This document shows, piece by piece, positions 9,187 through 17,902 of a DNA stretch of 64,000 bases. A model generated the notes under the pieces. It ran no database searches. It was not told the DNA's origin and saw nothing but the letters and a program-made list of their open reading frames with translations. A program made the position numbers and the translations under genes. Source of the DNA: Entomobacter blattae (lineage in GTDB: Bacteria > Pseudomonadota > Alphaproteobacteria > Acetobacterales > Acetobacteraceae); contig NZ_CP060244.1 of assembly GCF_014672835.1 (NCBI RefSeq), forward strand, positions 1,467,001-1,531,000, written 5' to 3'. The number at the start of each line of letters is the position of its first letter. Position 1 is the first letter of the stretch.

Positions 9187-10440
9187 ATGAAGAGGCAGAG
9201 AAAAAGCTGGGTTTTTAGGCAGGTTTGTGGGTTTTTGATGGTGGGAGTTGTGGGCGTATGGCCCCTTTCTGGGTTTGGTCAAATCCCGTCCACCTCCGGA
9301 GTGGCTTCTGGTCCTGCTATTGAAGAAGATAGTGTGACCTTTACCCCTGCGAGTTATCAGGATTTACCAGGTTGGGAAAAGGAAAAGGTAGGCCGGTTTT
9401 TGGTTGCCCTTTCAACACAGTGCCAATATTTTCTTGCCAAGCCTTCGAATTCCCCTTTGGGTAATCCGCTTGGTGGGGCCCCTTTTCTGGCCGCGCGCAG
9501 TGGGTCTACGGCTTACTGGAACGGTGCCTGTGCTGCTTTAAAGTTTGTGCACGCTGGTGATGAAAAGGCGGCCCGAGAATTCGTAGAGCGGTGGTTTAAG
9601 CCATACCGTGTTTCTGGCGAGGGGCAAGCGCTGGTAACAGGATATTTTGAGCCAGAAATTCGGGGTTCTCTTTATCGTCAGGGGCTTTATCAAATACCTG
9701 TCTATGCCCGTCCGCCCGATCTTAAAACCGTCGTGGCAACCGATGGTAGCAAGGTGAGTGGATCATGGCAGAATGGCACTTTTGTTCCCTATTGGAGTCG
9801 GGCGCAGATTAATTCAGGGGTTTTGTCTGGTCGCCAACTGGAATTACTCTGGGTTGCAGACCCGGTTGATCTTTTTTTCCTGCAAATTCAAGGCTCTGGT
9901 CGGGTGTTGCTGGAAGATGGTCGTACAGTCAGGCTGGCTTATGCGGGTAAAAATGGCCAACCTTATGTTCCCATTGGGCGTGTGCTGGTTCAACAAGGCG
10001 CATTGAAGAGTGAGGAGGTCAGCATGCAAACTGTGGCTCGCTGGCTAAAACAGCACTCCAAGCAAGCCCGCCAGATTATGGAGCAAAACCCCAGCTATGT
10101 GTTTTTTCGTGTGGTTGAGGGCAGTGCCACCGCCTGGCAAGGGGCTCCGGGCACTTTAGGCGTTGGGTTAATTCCTGGTCGGTCGGCGGCTGTTGATCCA
10201 CGCTATTTGCCGTTAGGGTCGTTATTATGGGTTTCTACTCATGTGCCCTCGTTAAAAACAGGGCAACAAAAAAGCTGGAGTCATCTTGTGCTCGCCCAAG
10301 ATACAGGGGAAAATATTAAAGGGCCGGAGAGAATAGACCTATATATGGGGTGGGGGGAAAAGGCAGCATGGAAAGCAGGCTACCTTCAAAGTGAAGGGGC
10401 CGTTTATGTTTTGGTGCCGCGCCAACCAAAAACCCCCTAA
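9187..10440 (+). CDS. mltA: Membrane-bound lytic murein transglycosylase A (MltA)
   Basis: MltA cleaves peptidoglycan to 1,6-anhydromuropeptides at the outer-membrane side of the periplasm. The 417-residue protein starts with a signal peptide of about 30 residues (basic start, then FLMVGVVGVWPLSGFG). No clear lipobox is seen, unlike E. coli MltA. The MltA domain spans about residues 140-300 (VTGYFEPEIRGSL, WSRAQINSG, WVADPVDLFFLQIQGSGR). The C-terminal 3D domain follows with PGRSAAVDPRYLPLGSLLWV and AQDTGENIKGPERIDLYMG, where the catalytic aspartates are expected. Just upstream is the 22 x 8 bp array. It is part of the secB-timA-mltA-smr neighbourhood. Confidence 0.95.
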   Translation: MKRQRKSWVFRQVCGFLMVGVVGVWPLSGFGQIPSTSGVASGPAIEEDSVTFTPASYQDLPGWEKEKVGRFLVALSTQCQYFLAKPSNSPLGNPLGGAPFLAARSGSTAYWNGACAALKFVHAGDEKAAREFVERWFKPYRVSGEGQALVTGYFEPEIRGSLYRQGLYQIPVYARPPDLKTVVATDGSKVSGSWQNGTFVPYWSRAQINSGVLSGRQLELLWVADPVDLFFLQIQGSGRVLLEDGRTVRLAYAGKNGQPYVPIGRVLVQQGALKSEEVSMQTVARWLKQHSKQARQIMEQNPSYVFFRVVEGSATAWQGAPGTLGVGLIPGRSAAVDPRYLPLGSLLWVSTHVPSLKTGQQKSWSHLVLAQDTGENIKGPERIDLYMGWGEKAAWKAGYLQSEGAVYVLVPRQPKTP

Positions 10441-10585
10441 AGACTCCCCTTGAGGAAACCCCTCTGTGGACCCTCTCCTATGGAAATCCTTTGAGAATGA
10501 ATTTTTCAAAAATCAGCCTTCGTTATTCTTAGGGGATTATAGGAGATCCGCCTGAAGGAGAAATAGCCTGAATGAGAGGCAGATA

Positions 10586-11437
10586 GTGGATAAGATAGAA
10601 GCTCCTCTCAGGATGGGAGGATATAAACGGGCCCGCACTTTTTGCATTGGCCCGCATAGGTTGGTGCGGGGTGATTGTGTGCCCGCTCTTAAACGCTTGA
10701 CCAGTGAAAGTGTCGATGTTGTGGTCACTTCTCCGCCTTATAATATCGGGCTGTCTTATTTTACTTATGATGACAGGAAAGAAGAAGGGGCCTATTTGGC
10801 ATGGATGCAGGAGGTCTGCGCCCAAATCAAGCGTGTGCTCCGCCCTGATGGGTCTTTTTTTCTGAATGTGTCTGGCTCATCTTCAAGCCCGTGGCTGCCA
10901 TTTGAATTGGCTGTAAGGTTGAGAGGCCTGTTTTGTCTGCAAAATCATATTTCCTGGGTCAAATCCATCTCCATCGGAGAGGATACGTTTGGCCATTTTA
11001 AACCTATTAATAGTGCACGGTTTTTACATCATAATCATGAGCATCTTTTTCATTTTACGCTCGATGGTCAAAAATCACTCGATAGGCTTGGAGTTGGCGT
11101 TCCTTATAAGGATAAATCCAATATTCGTCGACGTCACCATGATGTCGATAGAAGATGCCGGGGGGATGTGTGGTTTATTCCCTATAAAACAGTACGCAGC
11201 AAAAGCCAGAAATATAACCATCCCGGTACTTTCCCCCTGGAGCTACCCCAAACCTGTATAAGGTTGCACGGGGTTAAAAACCCAGTGGTGTTAGACCCTT
11301 TTGCGGGCACGGGCACCACCCTTATTGCTACGCATTATGAAGGGGGAGAAGGCATTGGCATTGAGATAGACTCTGCCTATGTGACCATAGCACGCCAAAG
11401 GTTAGAGTATCTCTTACAAGAAGAAAGCTCCCCGTAA
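10586..11437 (+). CDS. Orphan DNA methyltransferase (N4-cytosine/N6-adenine, beta-type motif order)
   Basis: The enzyme methylates an exocyclic amino group of a base in DNA. The 283-residue protein has the catalytic motif TSPPYNIGL near residue 48 and the SAM-binding motif DPFAGTGTTLIA near residue 240, i.e. beta-class order. SPPY, rather than DPPY, is more typical of N4-cytosine than N6-adenine methylases, so m4C is a reasonable guess. Between them is an extended target-recognition segment with many His/Arg residues. The start is GTG at 10586, and an ATG at 10613 is possible. No restriction endonuclease, specificity subunit or phage gene adjoins it, so it appears solitary. It interrupts the mltA-smr neighbourhood together with the peroxidase. 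Confidence 0.85.
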   Translation: MDKIEAPLRMGGYKRARTFCIGPHRLVRGDCVPALKRLTSESVDVVVTSPPYNIGLSYFTYDDRKEEGAYLAWMQEVCAQIKRVLRPDGSFFLNVSGSSSSPWLPFELAVRLRGLFCLQNHISWVKSISIGEDTFGHFKPINSARFLHHNHEHLFHFTLDGQKSLDRLGVGVPYKDKSNIRRRHHDVDRRCRGDVWFIPYKTVRSKSQKYNHPGTFPLELPQTCIRLHGVKNPVVLDPFAGTGTTLIATHYEGGEGIGIEIDSAYVTIARQRLEYLLQEESSP

Positions 11438-11748
11438 GGTAGGACTTTCCCAGCTACTGACCCATTATTAGCTGGCCCAGTAGTTGGTTGACCAAGAGAA
11501 GGGGGTATCCAAAGAAGGTTTCTCAGCAGGGATTTTATTCAGCAGGAGTTTTGCCCAGTAGGGGGGTTAGTAGGAGGGTTCTCAGTAGGAGTTTTGATAG
11601 AGTTGCCAAATAAAAACAGTTTGAAAATATTTCAGGAAAGAGCGTGTTTTGGTTTTGGAGGTTTTGACAGATGGATATTATCATGGCAAAGAAAGTTCAA
11701 GCGATTTCTGTCATTTAATTTTCCAATTGATTGAGAATTTATCAAAGA
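11438..11748. repeat. Intergenic region with degenerate tandem repeats
   Basis: No gene is seen. Near 11525-11600 a unit of about 18-22 bp resembling cagtaggagttttg recurs four to five times with point differences and small indels. Confidence 0.55.
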
Positions 11749-13248
11749 ATGTCTATCAAAAAAGCAATGATTTCACTCGTTATTTTGGGAGGGGTGGCTT
11801 ATGGGGGCACTGTTGCCTATCTTACCCATTTCGATCATTCAACGGCTCCTAAATTGCCGGAGAATTCCCCTACCCTTAAAGACCCCGTAGCCTTGGCAGC
11901 GTATAACGCTATCTCTGAAGCACGATGTGATTATTGCCATACCAAGAATGTGAACCTGCCTTTTTATTTTAAGGTTCCAGGTGCACAGCAATTGATGGAA
12001 AGTGATAGGCGCCGGGGGTTGCTGCATTATCGTTTTGAGTCAATTATCAAAAATTTCCAAGAGGGTAAACCTTCTTCCGTAGAGCAGATTTCTCGTATTG
12101 AAGCCGTGATCAAGCAAAATCGTATGCCCCCGGTTCAGTATCTGCTTATGCACTGGCATGCGGCTCTTTCTGCTGCTCAGAGAGAAGCTATTTTGGCGTG
12201 GGTGAATGAAGTCCGCCGGAAATATTACAGCACGCCAGGGGTGGCCCCGCAATTTGTATCTGAGCCTGTGCAACCTATTCCTGAATCCCTGCCGGTGAAT
12301 GCTGAGAAAGTGGCACTGGGTCGAAAATTGTTTTTTGACAAACAGCTTTCAGGTGATGGCACTTTAAATTGTGCTTCCTGCCACGCGTTGGAAACAGGGG
12401 GGGTAGACCGGCTTAAGACTTCAACTGGTATTCATGGCCAAAAGGGTCCCATTAATGCCCCAACCGTTTTTAACGCTGTTTTCAATATTAAACAGTTTTG
12501 GAATGGTCGTGCAGTAGACCTGGCAGACCAGGCTGCAGGCCCTGTCACGAACCCCCTTGAAATGGGAGCCCATGATTGGGATAGTGTAGTTGCCAAGGTA
12601 CGGAAAGACCCAGAATATATCCCACTTTTTGCCAAGGTATATGGCAGTGAAGGGGTTACCAAAAGAACAACAACGGATGCCATTGCCGAGTTTGAGAAAA
12701 CCTTAATTACCCCTGATAGCCGTTTTGACCAATATCTTAAAGGAGATGACAAGGCTATTACAGCCCAGGAACGTCATGGGTATCAGCTTTTCAAATCTGT
12801 GGGCTGTTCAGGCTGCCACAGTGGGGTTGCTCTGGGGGGTGACGGCTTTGAGGTTATGGGGCTTGAAGATAATTATTTTGCAGCTCGTGGGAATGAGCAG
12901 TCAGATGCAGATAAGGGAATGTTTGTCTTAACCAAGGCTGAAGAAGATTTACATCGCTTTAAAATTCCTAATCTGCGTAATATCGAGCTGACAGCTCCTT
13001 ATTTCCATGATGGAAGTGTTGATAACCTTGAAGGTGCTGTAAAATCCATGGTGAAATATCAAACCTCCTTTGGGACATTACCGGAGTCTGATATTAAGGA
13101 CATTGTAGCCTTCCTGAAAACTTTGACAGGGAAATATCAGGGGAAATATTTGGATCAGATGGAGAAAGCTGTTCCTTCTCGTGCTTCGACTGCTCCAGAA
13201 GCTGAGAAGCCAGCCGTTCAGAAAACCTATCCTGAGAAAGTCCAATAA
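11749..13248 (+). CDS. Tri-haem cytochrome c peroxidase (YhjA-like)
   Basis: Reduces hydrogen peroxide in the periplasm. From ATG 11749 it is 499 residues with an N-terminal membrane anchor (AMISLVILGGVAYGGTVAYL). Three CxxCH haem sites are visible: CDYCH near residue 60, CASCH near 209 and CSGCH near 354. The last two belong to the classical di-haem CcpA/MauG-type peroxidase, with GRKLFFDKQLSGDG, INAPTVFNA, NPLEMG and FKIPNLRNIELTAPYFHDG. The extra N-terminal haem domain is like E. coli YhjA, which is known to take electrons from the quinol pool. The C-terminus is an Ala/Pro/Glu tail. A TTG at 11731 could be an upstream start. A strong terminator follows, so it is probably monocistronic. Confidence 0.93.
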   Translation: MSIKKAMISLVILGGVAYGGTVAYLTHFDHSTAPKLPENSPTLKDPVALAAYNAISEARCDYCHTKNVNLPFYFKVPGAQQLMESDRRRGLLHYRFESIIKNFQEGKPSSVEQISRIEAVIKQNRMPPVQYLLMHWHAALSAAQREAILAWVNEVRRKYYSTPGVAPQFVSEPVQPIPESLPVNAEKVALGRKLFFDKQLSGDGTLNCASCHALETGGVDRLKTSTGIHGQKGPINAPTVFNAVFNIKQFWNGRAVDLADQAAGPVTNPLEMGAHDWDSVVAKVRKDPEYIPLFAKVYGSEGVTKRTTTDAIAEFEKTLITPDSRFDQYLKGDDKAITAQERHGYQLFKSVGCSGCHSGVALGGDGFEVMGLEDNYFAARGNEQSDADKGMFVLTKAEEDLHRFKIPNLRNIELTAPYFHDGSVDNLEGAVKSMVKYQTSFGTLPESDIKDIVAFLKTLTGKYQGKYLDQMEKAVPSRASTAPEAEKPAVQKTYPEKVQ

Positions 13249-13282
13249 TTGCTCAAGGTGGAGTTGATTTGATACCCTACCA

Positions 13283-13318
13283 AAGGCCAGGAGATATCCT
13301 GGCCTTTTTATTTTGTTT
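13283..13318 (+). terminator. Rho-independent terminator after the peroxidase gene
   Basis: A perfect 10-bp stem aaggccagga / tcctggcctt with a 4-base loop is followed by a T-rich tail, 35 bp past the stop codon. Confidence 0.92.
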
Positions 13319-13506
13319 TTAGAAAATTTTTTTACAGTTTTTTACCAAATAGGTCTTTGAGGGTTTATCTTCCTTTGTGGAAAAAACTGCTATTCCTCTT
13401 AAAAAATATTGAAAAAACATTATGTTATTGCCTATGATGCTCCCTATCGGAATGACGGGGTCAAGAGTGGTTATCAGGCCTATTTTGAGTGTGGCTGTTT
13501 ATAGTT

Positions 13507-14379
13507 ATGATGAAAAAAACAAAAAAAATGCAAAAGCCACCACGTCCGGCTCACAGCTTGGCAACAGAGGATTATAGCGTTTGGCATCATTTCTCCCGTT
13601 ATGTAACCCCTGTTCAACGAAAACCCTACTATGTCAGGAATGGATATTTTCAGGCTTCTGCCTTTGATGGATCTTCAGAGGGGTTCTTTAAAGAGGGAAA
13701 AAAAAGACCTATCGAGAATGCTCTTTTGAAGGAAAAAAAAGAGAAGCCGAATATAGCCTTTTCCCAAGGGCAGGCTAATCAGGACCAGGCTAACCAGGGA
13801 CAGGTTAAAAAGAAGGGAAGACGGTGGGACGATATAAAAAATTTGGAAGAACAGGCTAGCGGCGGTACCCCCCAAAGATCAGAAATCTCTGCTCAAACAC
13901 GGCTCAGGCCTCTGCAGGCCCATGTTTTCAGGCACGAGCATGATTTTGCGGCATGGGAGTGGCGAGTATCAGAACTCACGGAGTTTAAGGGCAGGGGTAA
14001 AGGGGTAAGGGCCCAGAAAAAAGGGGAAAAGAAAAAAGGGGAAAAGAAAAAAGGGGAAAAGACTATAAGGCCTTTGCGAAAGCTGGATTTGCATGGTTTA
14101 ACCGTTCATAAGGCCTTTGTTATTTTTTACGATTTCGTTATAAACGCTTATAGGGATGACATTGGTTGTATCGAAGTCATCACTGGTATGGGTAACAGCA
14201 CCGCAGGGAACACTACAGGGAGCACCACAGGGGGGCTTATTAAAAGGGAGCTTCCTCTATGGTTGGAAAGGCCCGATATTGCCGATTTTATTCATGCAGT
14301 ATGTTATTCTTCCCCTCGGAATTATGGTGCGTTAAAGATTTTGTTACGGAAAAAGAAGGGACGAAATTCCTATTTCTAA
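13507..14379 (+). CDS. smr: Smr-domain protein
   Basis: The C-terminal 90 residues are an Smr (small MutS-related) domain, a nucleic-acid nuclease or binding fold. The motif LDLHGLTVHKA is followed by IEVITGMGNST and KRELPLWLER, and the protein ends KILLRKK. The typical HGxG signature after the helix is present only as TGMGNS and is interrupted by a Thr/Gly-rich insert. From ATG 13507 it is 290 residues, longer than the usual 180-200. The extra length is low-complexity linker with two expansions: a Gln/Ala/Asn repeat near residues 90-105, and three copies of KKGEK near 175-190. The position after mltA matches the alphaproteobacterial order. It probably acts in the cytosol; the substrate is unknown. 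Confidence 0.85.
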   Translation: MMKKTKKMQKPPRPAHSLATEDYSVWHHFSRYVTPVQRKPYYVRNGYFQASAFDGSSEGFFKEGKKRPIENALLKEKKEKPNIAFSQGQANQDQANQGQVKKKGRRWDDIKNLEEQASGGTPQRSEISAQTRLRPLQAHVFRHEHDFAAWEWRVSELTEFKGRGKGVRAQKKGEKKKGEKKKGEKTIRPLRKLDLHGLTVHKAFVIFYDFVINAYRDDIGCIEVITGMGNSTAGNTTGSTTGGLIKRELPLWLERPDIADFIHAVCYSSPRNYGALKILLRKKKGRNSYF

Positions 14380-14685
14380 GCCCCTATTTTTAAGTTTCTA
14401 TTTTTTAAGTCTCTATTTCTAGATTTTCAGTGGCTATGAGCATGTCGGTAGGGCTTTAAAGGCTTGGGTGGTCCTTAACGGTGATGAAAGAGTTAATAAA
14501 TAATAAATGATGAAAAATCCTTATTTATCGTGATTTTATGGAGTCTTTATCGTTATAGAGGCTGAATTCTAAAAAAAGCGGGGTTGCTCTAAAGAGTAAA
14601 AGATGCTGTATTAAGAATGCTTCTTAGTAAAATTAAATCACACAGCTCAGTGTAATGATAGATTAGACCAGCACAGGGGGGATTC
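14380..14685. repeat. Intergenic region before the iron importer, with degenerate repeats
   Basis: Imperfect copies of a 16-17 bp unit (ctatttttaagt type) lie at 14382-14425. The rest is AT-rich and should contain the operon promoter. No gene is seen. Confidence 0.5.
14612..14626. promoter_or_regulatory. Possible operator palindrome upstream of the iron importer
   Basis: A perfect inverted repeat taagaa-tgc-ttctta lies about 60 bp before the start of the binding-protein gene. An iron-responsive regulator (Fur or RirA type) would be expected to act here, but this 15-mer does not match a consensus I can name. The assignment is speculative. Confidence 0.25.
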
Positions 14686-15846
14686 ATGAGGGTATGTTTT
14701 GAGCAGGTAGCCAAGGGTGTGGCCAAGAGTGCTGCTATGGTGATGGCCTCTGTGGCCGTTCTTTCTTCAGTCCTTTCTTCTGGGGGGGCTTTGGCTGCTG
14801 AAACAGTGAAAGATATCAGCGGGCGTGAAGTGGTGATTCCTGATCATGTGAATCGTATTGTGCTGGGTGAGGGGCGCCTTATTTACGCCATGGCCTTGCT
14901 GGAAGGCAAAAATCCTTTTCAGAGAATTGTTGGCTGGCAAGGAGAGTTCCGTAAGGCTGACCAGCAGAATTATGACCAATATGTCAAACGTTTTCCCCAG
15001 GTGGCTCATATTCCCCTTATTGGTAAAAATACAGCAGATTCTGTAAGTTCCGAAAAGGTTTTGGAGCTTAAGCCAGATTTGGTCATTCTCAGTCTTGTGG
15101 GCCATGGTCCAGGCCCTTCCAGCCAGTTGGTTAGCCAGCTTGATGCTGCCCATATTCCCTATGTTTTTGTGAATTTTCGAACTCAGCCCGTTGCAGAAAC
15201 CGTTCCTTCCATGCTGATTTTGGGAAAAGCCCTTCATCGGGAAAAAGAGGCCCAAGCCTATGTTGATTTTTACCAGGCGCATTTAAATCATATTCGGGAA
15301 GGTGTAGCCAAGCTTTCTGCGGCCCAAAAACCCACTGTTTTTATTGAAATGCTGGCAGGTGCGCGTGAAGGGTGCTGTCATACTGCGGGAAATGGCAATA
15401 TGGGGGCATTTATTGAAGCTGCGGGGGGGAGAAACATCGCCAAGGACAAGCTCCCTGGCGTGATAGGTGAGCTCTCTCTTGAGGCAGTTATCGCCGCTAA
15501 CCCCGATATTTACCTAGCCGATGGCACAAAAAGCCCTGCTTATACGGGGGGAGGAATCCGCATGGGGGCAGAGGTTTCCCAGGCACTGGCTCGGTCTTCC
15601 TTTTTGGAGGTGCTTAAACGGCCCGGTATTTCCACCTTGCGGGCTGTAAAGGATGGCAAAGCCTATGCCCTTTGGCATTCTTTTTACGATTCCCCTTATA
15701 ATATTATCGCCATAGAGGTTATGGCCCATTGGTTCCATCCAGACATTTTTAAAGATGTAAACCCCCAAAAAACTGCAGAGGAATTGTATAATCGCTTTTT
15801 ATCCATTCCCTTTACAGGGACCTATTGGGTTGCAGCAAAGCCGTGA
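14686..15846 (+). CDS. Iron-complex ABC transporter, periplasmic binding protein
   Basis: This is a helical-backbone (class III, FecB/FhuD/BtuF-like) binding protein that captures a ferric siderophore, haem or related chelate in the periplasm. It has 386 residues with a Sec signal peptide ending near ALAAE (about residue 38). The lobe begins VKDISGREVVIPDHVNRIVLG; SSEKVLELKPDLVIL and a final WHSFYDSPYN segment follow. The permease gene starts 2 bp past its stop, with the ATPase gene after that, so the three form one operon. The substrate cannot be told from sequence. No TonB-dependent receptor gene is nearby. Confidence 0.9.
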   Translation: MRVCFEQVAKGVAKSAAMVMASVAVLSSVLSSGGALAAETVKDISGREVVIPDHVNRIVLGEGRLIYAMALLEGKNPFQRIVGWQGEFRKADQQNYDQYVKRFPQVAHIPLIGKNTADSVSSEKVLELKPDLVILSLVGHGPGPSSQLVSQLDAAHIPYVFVNFRTQPVAETVPSMLILGKALHREKEAQAYVDFYQAHLNHIREGVAKLSAAQKPTVFIEMLAGAREGCCHTAGNGNMGAFIEAAGGRNIAKDKLPGVIGELSLEAVIAANPDIYLADGTKSPAYTGGGIRMGAEVSQALARSSFLEVLKRPGISTLRAVKDGKAYALWHSFYDSPYNIIAIEVMAHWFHPDIFKDVNPQKTAEELYNRFLSIPFTGTYWVAAKP

Positions 15847-15848
15847 CT

Positions 15849-16985
15849 ATGTCTTTTAATGTCAAGTTGGAAAGTAAAAAAGCCAAGATTGGGTCAGAGG
15901 AAAGGGCAAGGCTCAATCTTATGAGGGAGGTCTCAGTTCCTCATGAGCGGCGCACCCAAATTGCAGGAGCCTATAAAAAGGTGCTCAAGCGCAGAATTGC
16001 TGTGCTAATGGGGTTGCTGTTGGTGATTGGGGCCGGTTTGTTAACAGATTTCATGCTTGGCCCTTCTGGCCTTACGCCCGGCCAGTTATGGCATACGCTT
16101 TTTCATCCCGATTTGGTCAATGTTTCTCAATCGGTTATTGTCTGGCAAATTAGGTTGCCTTACGCCCTTATGGCCGTATTTGTGGGTATGGCTTTAGGGC
16201 TTTCCGGTGGAGAAATGCAGACAATATTGGATAACCCACTCGCCAGCCCCTATACGCTGGGGGTTTCGGCGGCGGCCTCTTTTGGGGCCTCGCTAGCTAT
16301 TATCCTGCATTGGGGTCTTCCAGGTATTCCACCAGAATGGATTGTATCGGGCAATGCTTTTGTCTTTGCGATAGGTTCGGCCTTTTTGTTGGATTTGGTG
16401 GCCAGGGTTAGCCGCTCTTCGACCAGTATTGTTGTGCTGTTTGGTATTGCTTTGGTTTTTACCTTCCATGCCCTTGTGTCCATGGTGCAGTTTGTAGCGA
16501 ATGAAGATGCCTTGCAAGATTTGGTATTTTGGACAATGGGGAGCCTCACCCGCGCCAATTGGCCTAAGCTTGGGCTGTTGGTGGCAGCTTTTTTCCTGAT
16601 TCTTCCCCTGTCTTTGAAAGCGGCTTGGAAACTGACCATTTTACGCTTGGGTGAAGAACGGGCTGCAAGCTTTGGGGTCGATATTCGCAAAACCCGTATT
16701 GCGGCTCTGTTTCGTATTAGCATCCTCTCCGCCTTGGCTGTCTCCTTTGTCGGAACCATTGGGTTTGTGGGGCTGGTAGCTCCTCACATAGCGCGTAGGC
16801 TTCTTGGGGAAGACCACCGCTTTTATCTGCCAGGTTGTGCTTTGGTGGGTGGGGTTATTTTATCATTTTCATCGGTGGCGGCAAAAAATATTCTCCCCGG
16901 TGTTATTTTACCCGTAGGTATTGTAACCGCCTTGGTGGGGATACCGTTTTTTATGGTGATTATTCTTCGGAGGCAAAGGGCTTAG
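15849..16985 (+). CDS. Iron-complex ABC transporter permease (FecCD family)
   Basis: Inner-membrane permease of the importer, homodimeric in this family. From ATG 15849 it is 378 residues. A cytoplasmic N-terminal stretch of about 50 charged residues is longer than usual. About nine to ten membrane segments follow, with WQIRLPYALMAVFVGMALGLSG, the family motif DNPLASPYTLGVS, and GTIGFVGLVAPHIARRLLG, the ATPase-contact loop region. The overlapping upstream frame from 15825 lacks family likeness, so I take the ATG that directly follows the binding-protein stop. Confidence 0.93.
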   Translation: MSFNVKLESKKAKIGSEERARLNLMREVSVPHERRTQIAGAYKKVLKRRIAVLMGLLLVIGAGLLTDFMLGPSGLTPGQLWHTLFHPDLVNVSQSVIVWQIRLPYALMAVFVGMALGLSGGEMQTILDNPLASPYTLGVSAAASFGASLAIILHWGLPGIPPEWIVSGNAFVFAIGSAFLLDLVARVSRSSTSIVVLFGIALVFTFHALVSMVQFVANEDALQDLVFWTMGSLTRANWPKLGLLVAAFFLILPLSLKAAWKLTILRLGEERAASFGVDIRKTRIAALFRISILSALAVSFVGTIGFVGLVAPHIARRLLGEDHRFYLPGCALVGGVILSFSSVAAKNILPGVILPVGIVTALVGIPFFMVIILRRQRA

Positions 16986-16988
16986 CCG

Positions 16989-17789
16989 ATGCGCTTTCTA
17001 CGGGCAGAAAATCTGGATGTCGGGTATCATCATGTACGGGTTATTCATAACCTTTCGCTTGAGCCGTTACCGCAAGGGGAGGTGACCTCTCTTTTAGGGC
17101 CAAATGGCAGTGGCAAGTCAACATTATTGAGGGCTATAGCAGGGCTTGAAAAAATTGGCAAGCAGGGAAAAGTGTTTGTGGGAGAGCAGGATATTTCCCG
17201 TATATCTGTTCTTGAGCGCTCTAAAATCTGCGTTTATCTCCCTCAGTCCCTCCCTCCTAGAATCCACATGCAGGTTTTGGAAACGGTGGTCACAGCCCGT
17301 AAAATAGCAGCCTCTTCCCCCAATGCGGCCTCCTATCTGGATGAGGTCGATGAGGTTTTGGAAATATTGGCCCGCTTAAAGATTGATGATTTGGCTTTGA
17401 GCTATCTGGACGAGCTTTCAGGAGGGCAGCGGCAACTTGTTGGGTTAGCCCAGGCTTTGGCATGCCGGCCGCATCTCTTATTACTGGATGAGCCGTTGAG
17501 CGCTCTGGATATGAATAGGCAGTTTTCGGTAATGGATGTTATTGGTGAAGAAACCATCCGGCGTAATATGATTACGGTTATGGTTTTGCATGATTTGAAC
17601 ATTGCCATGCAGAAAACTGATCGGGTTGTTATGCTGCAAAAGGGGCGTATTTATGCCTACGGACAACCGAGAGAGGTGATCACGCCCGCTGCACTCTCTG
17701 ATGTCTACCATGTTCAGGCGCGTATCGAGCCTTGCTCTAAAGGTCTTTTGCATGTGATGGTTGATGGTGTTTCAGAAGAACTTTCCTGA
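16989..17789 (+). CDS. Iron-complex ABC transporter ATP-binding protein
   Basis: Cytoplasmic ATPase of the importer, 266 residues. Visible motifs are Walker A GPNGSGKSTLLRAIAGL (about residues 36-52), Q-loop YLPQSLPP, signature LSGGQRQLVGLAQAL, Walker B LLLLDEPLSALD and H-loop VLHDLNIA. The start is ATG 16989, three bases after the permease stop. The C-terminal 40 residues resemble those of FecE/BtuD-type subunits. No terminator is seen after it. Confidence 0.94.
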   Translation: MRFLRAENLDVGYHHVRVIHNLSLEPLPQGEVTSLLGPNGSGKSTLLRAIAGLEKIGKQGKVFVGEQDISRISVLERSKICVYLPQSLPPRIHMQVLETVVTARKIAASSPNAASYLDEVDEVLEILARLKIDDLALSYLDELSGGQRQLVGLAQALACRPHLLLLDEPLSALDMNRQFSVMDVIGEETIRRNMITVMVLHDLNIAMQKTDRVVMLQKGRIYAYGQPREVITPAALSDVYHVQARIEPCSKGLLHVMVDGVSEELS

Positions 17790-17902
17790 AAACGAGAACA
17801 AGACCTAGGTCAGAATAATATCTAGCCCAAAACAATACCTCGCTCGCACAAGACTTAGCCGGCAAAGGTAAAAGCATTTTTTATGAATGGTTAACGCACT
17901 GC

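Noticed and set aside
16250-16759. 169-codon minus-strand frame within the iron permease gene
   Set aside because: Antisense shadow, composition explained by the membrane-protein codons on the other strand.
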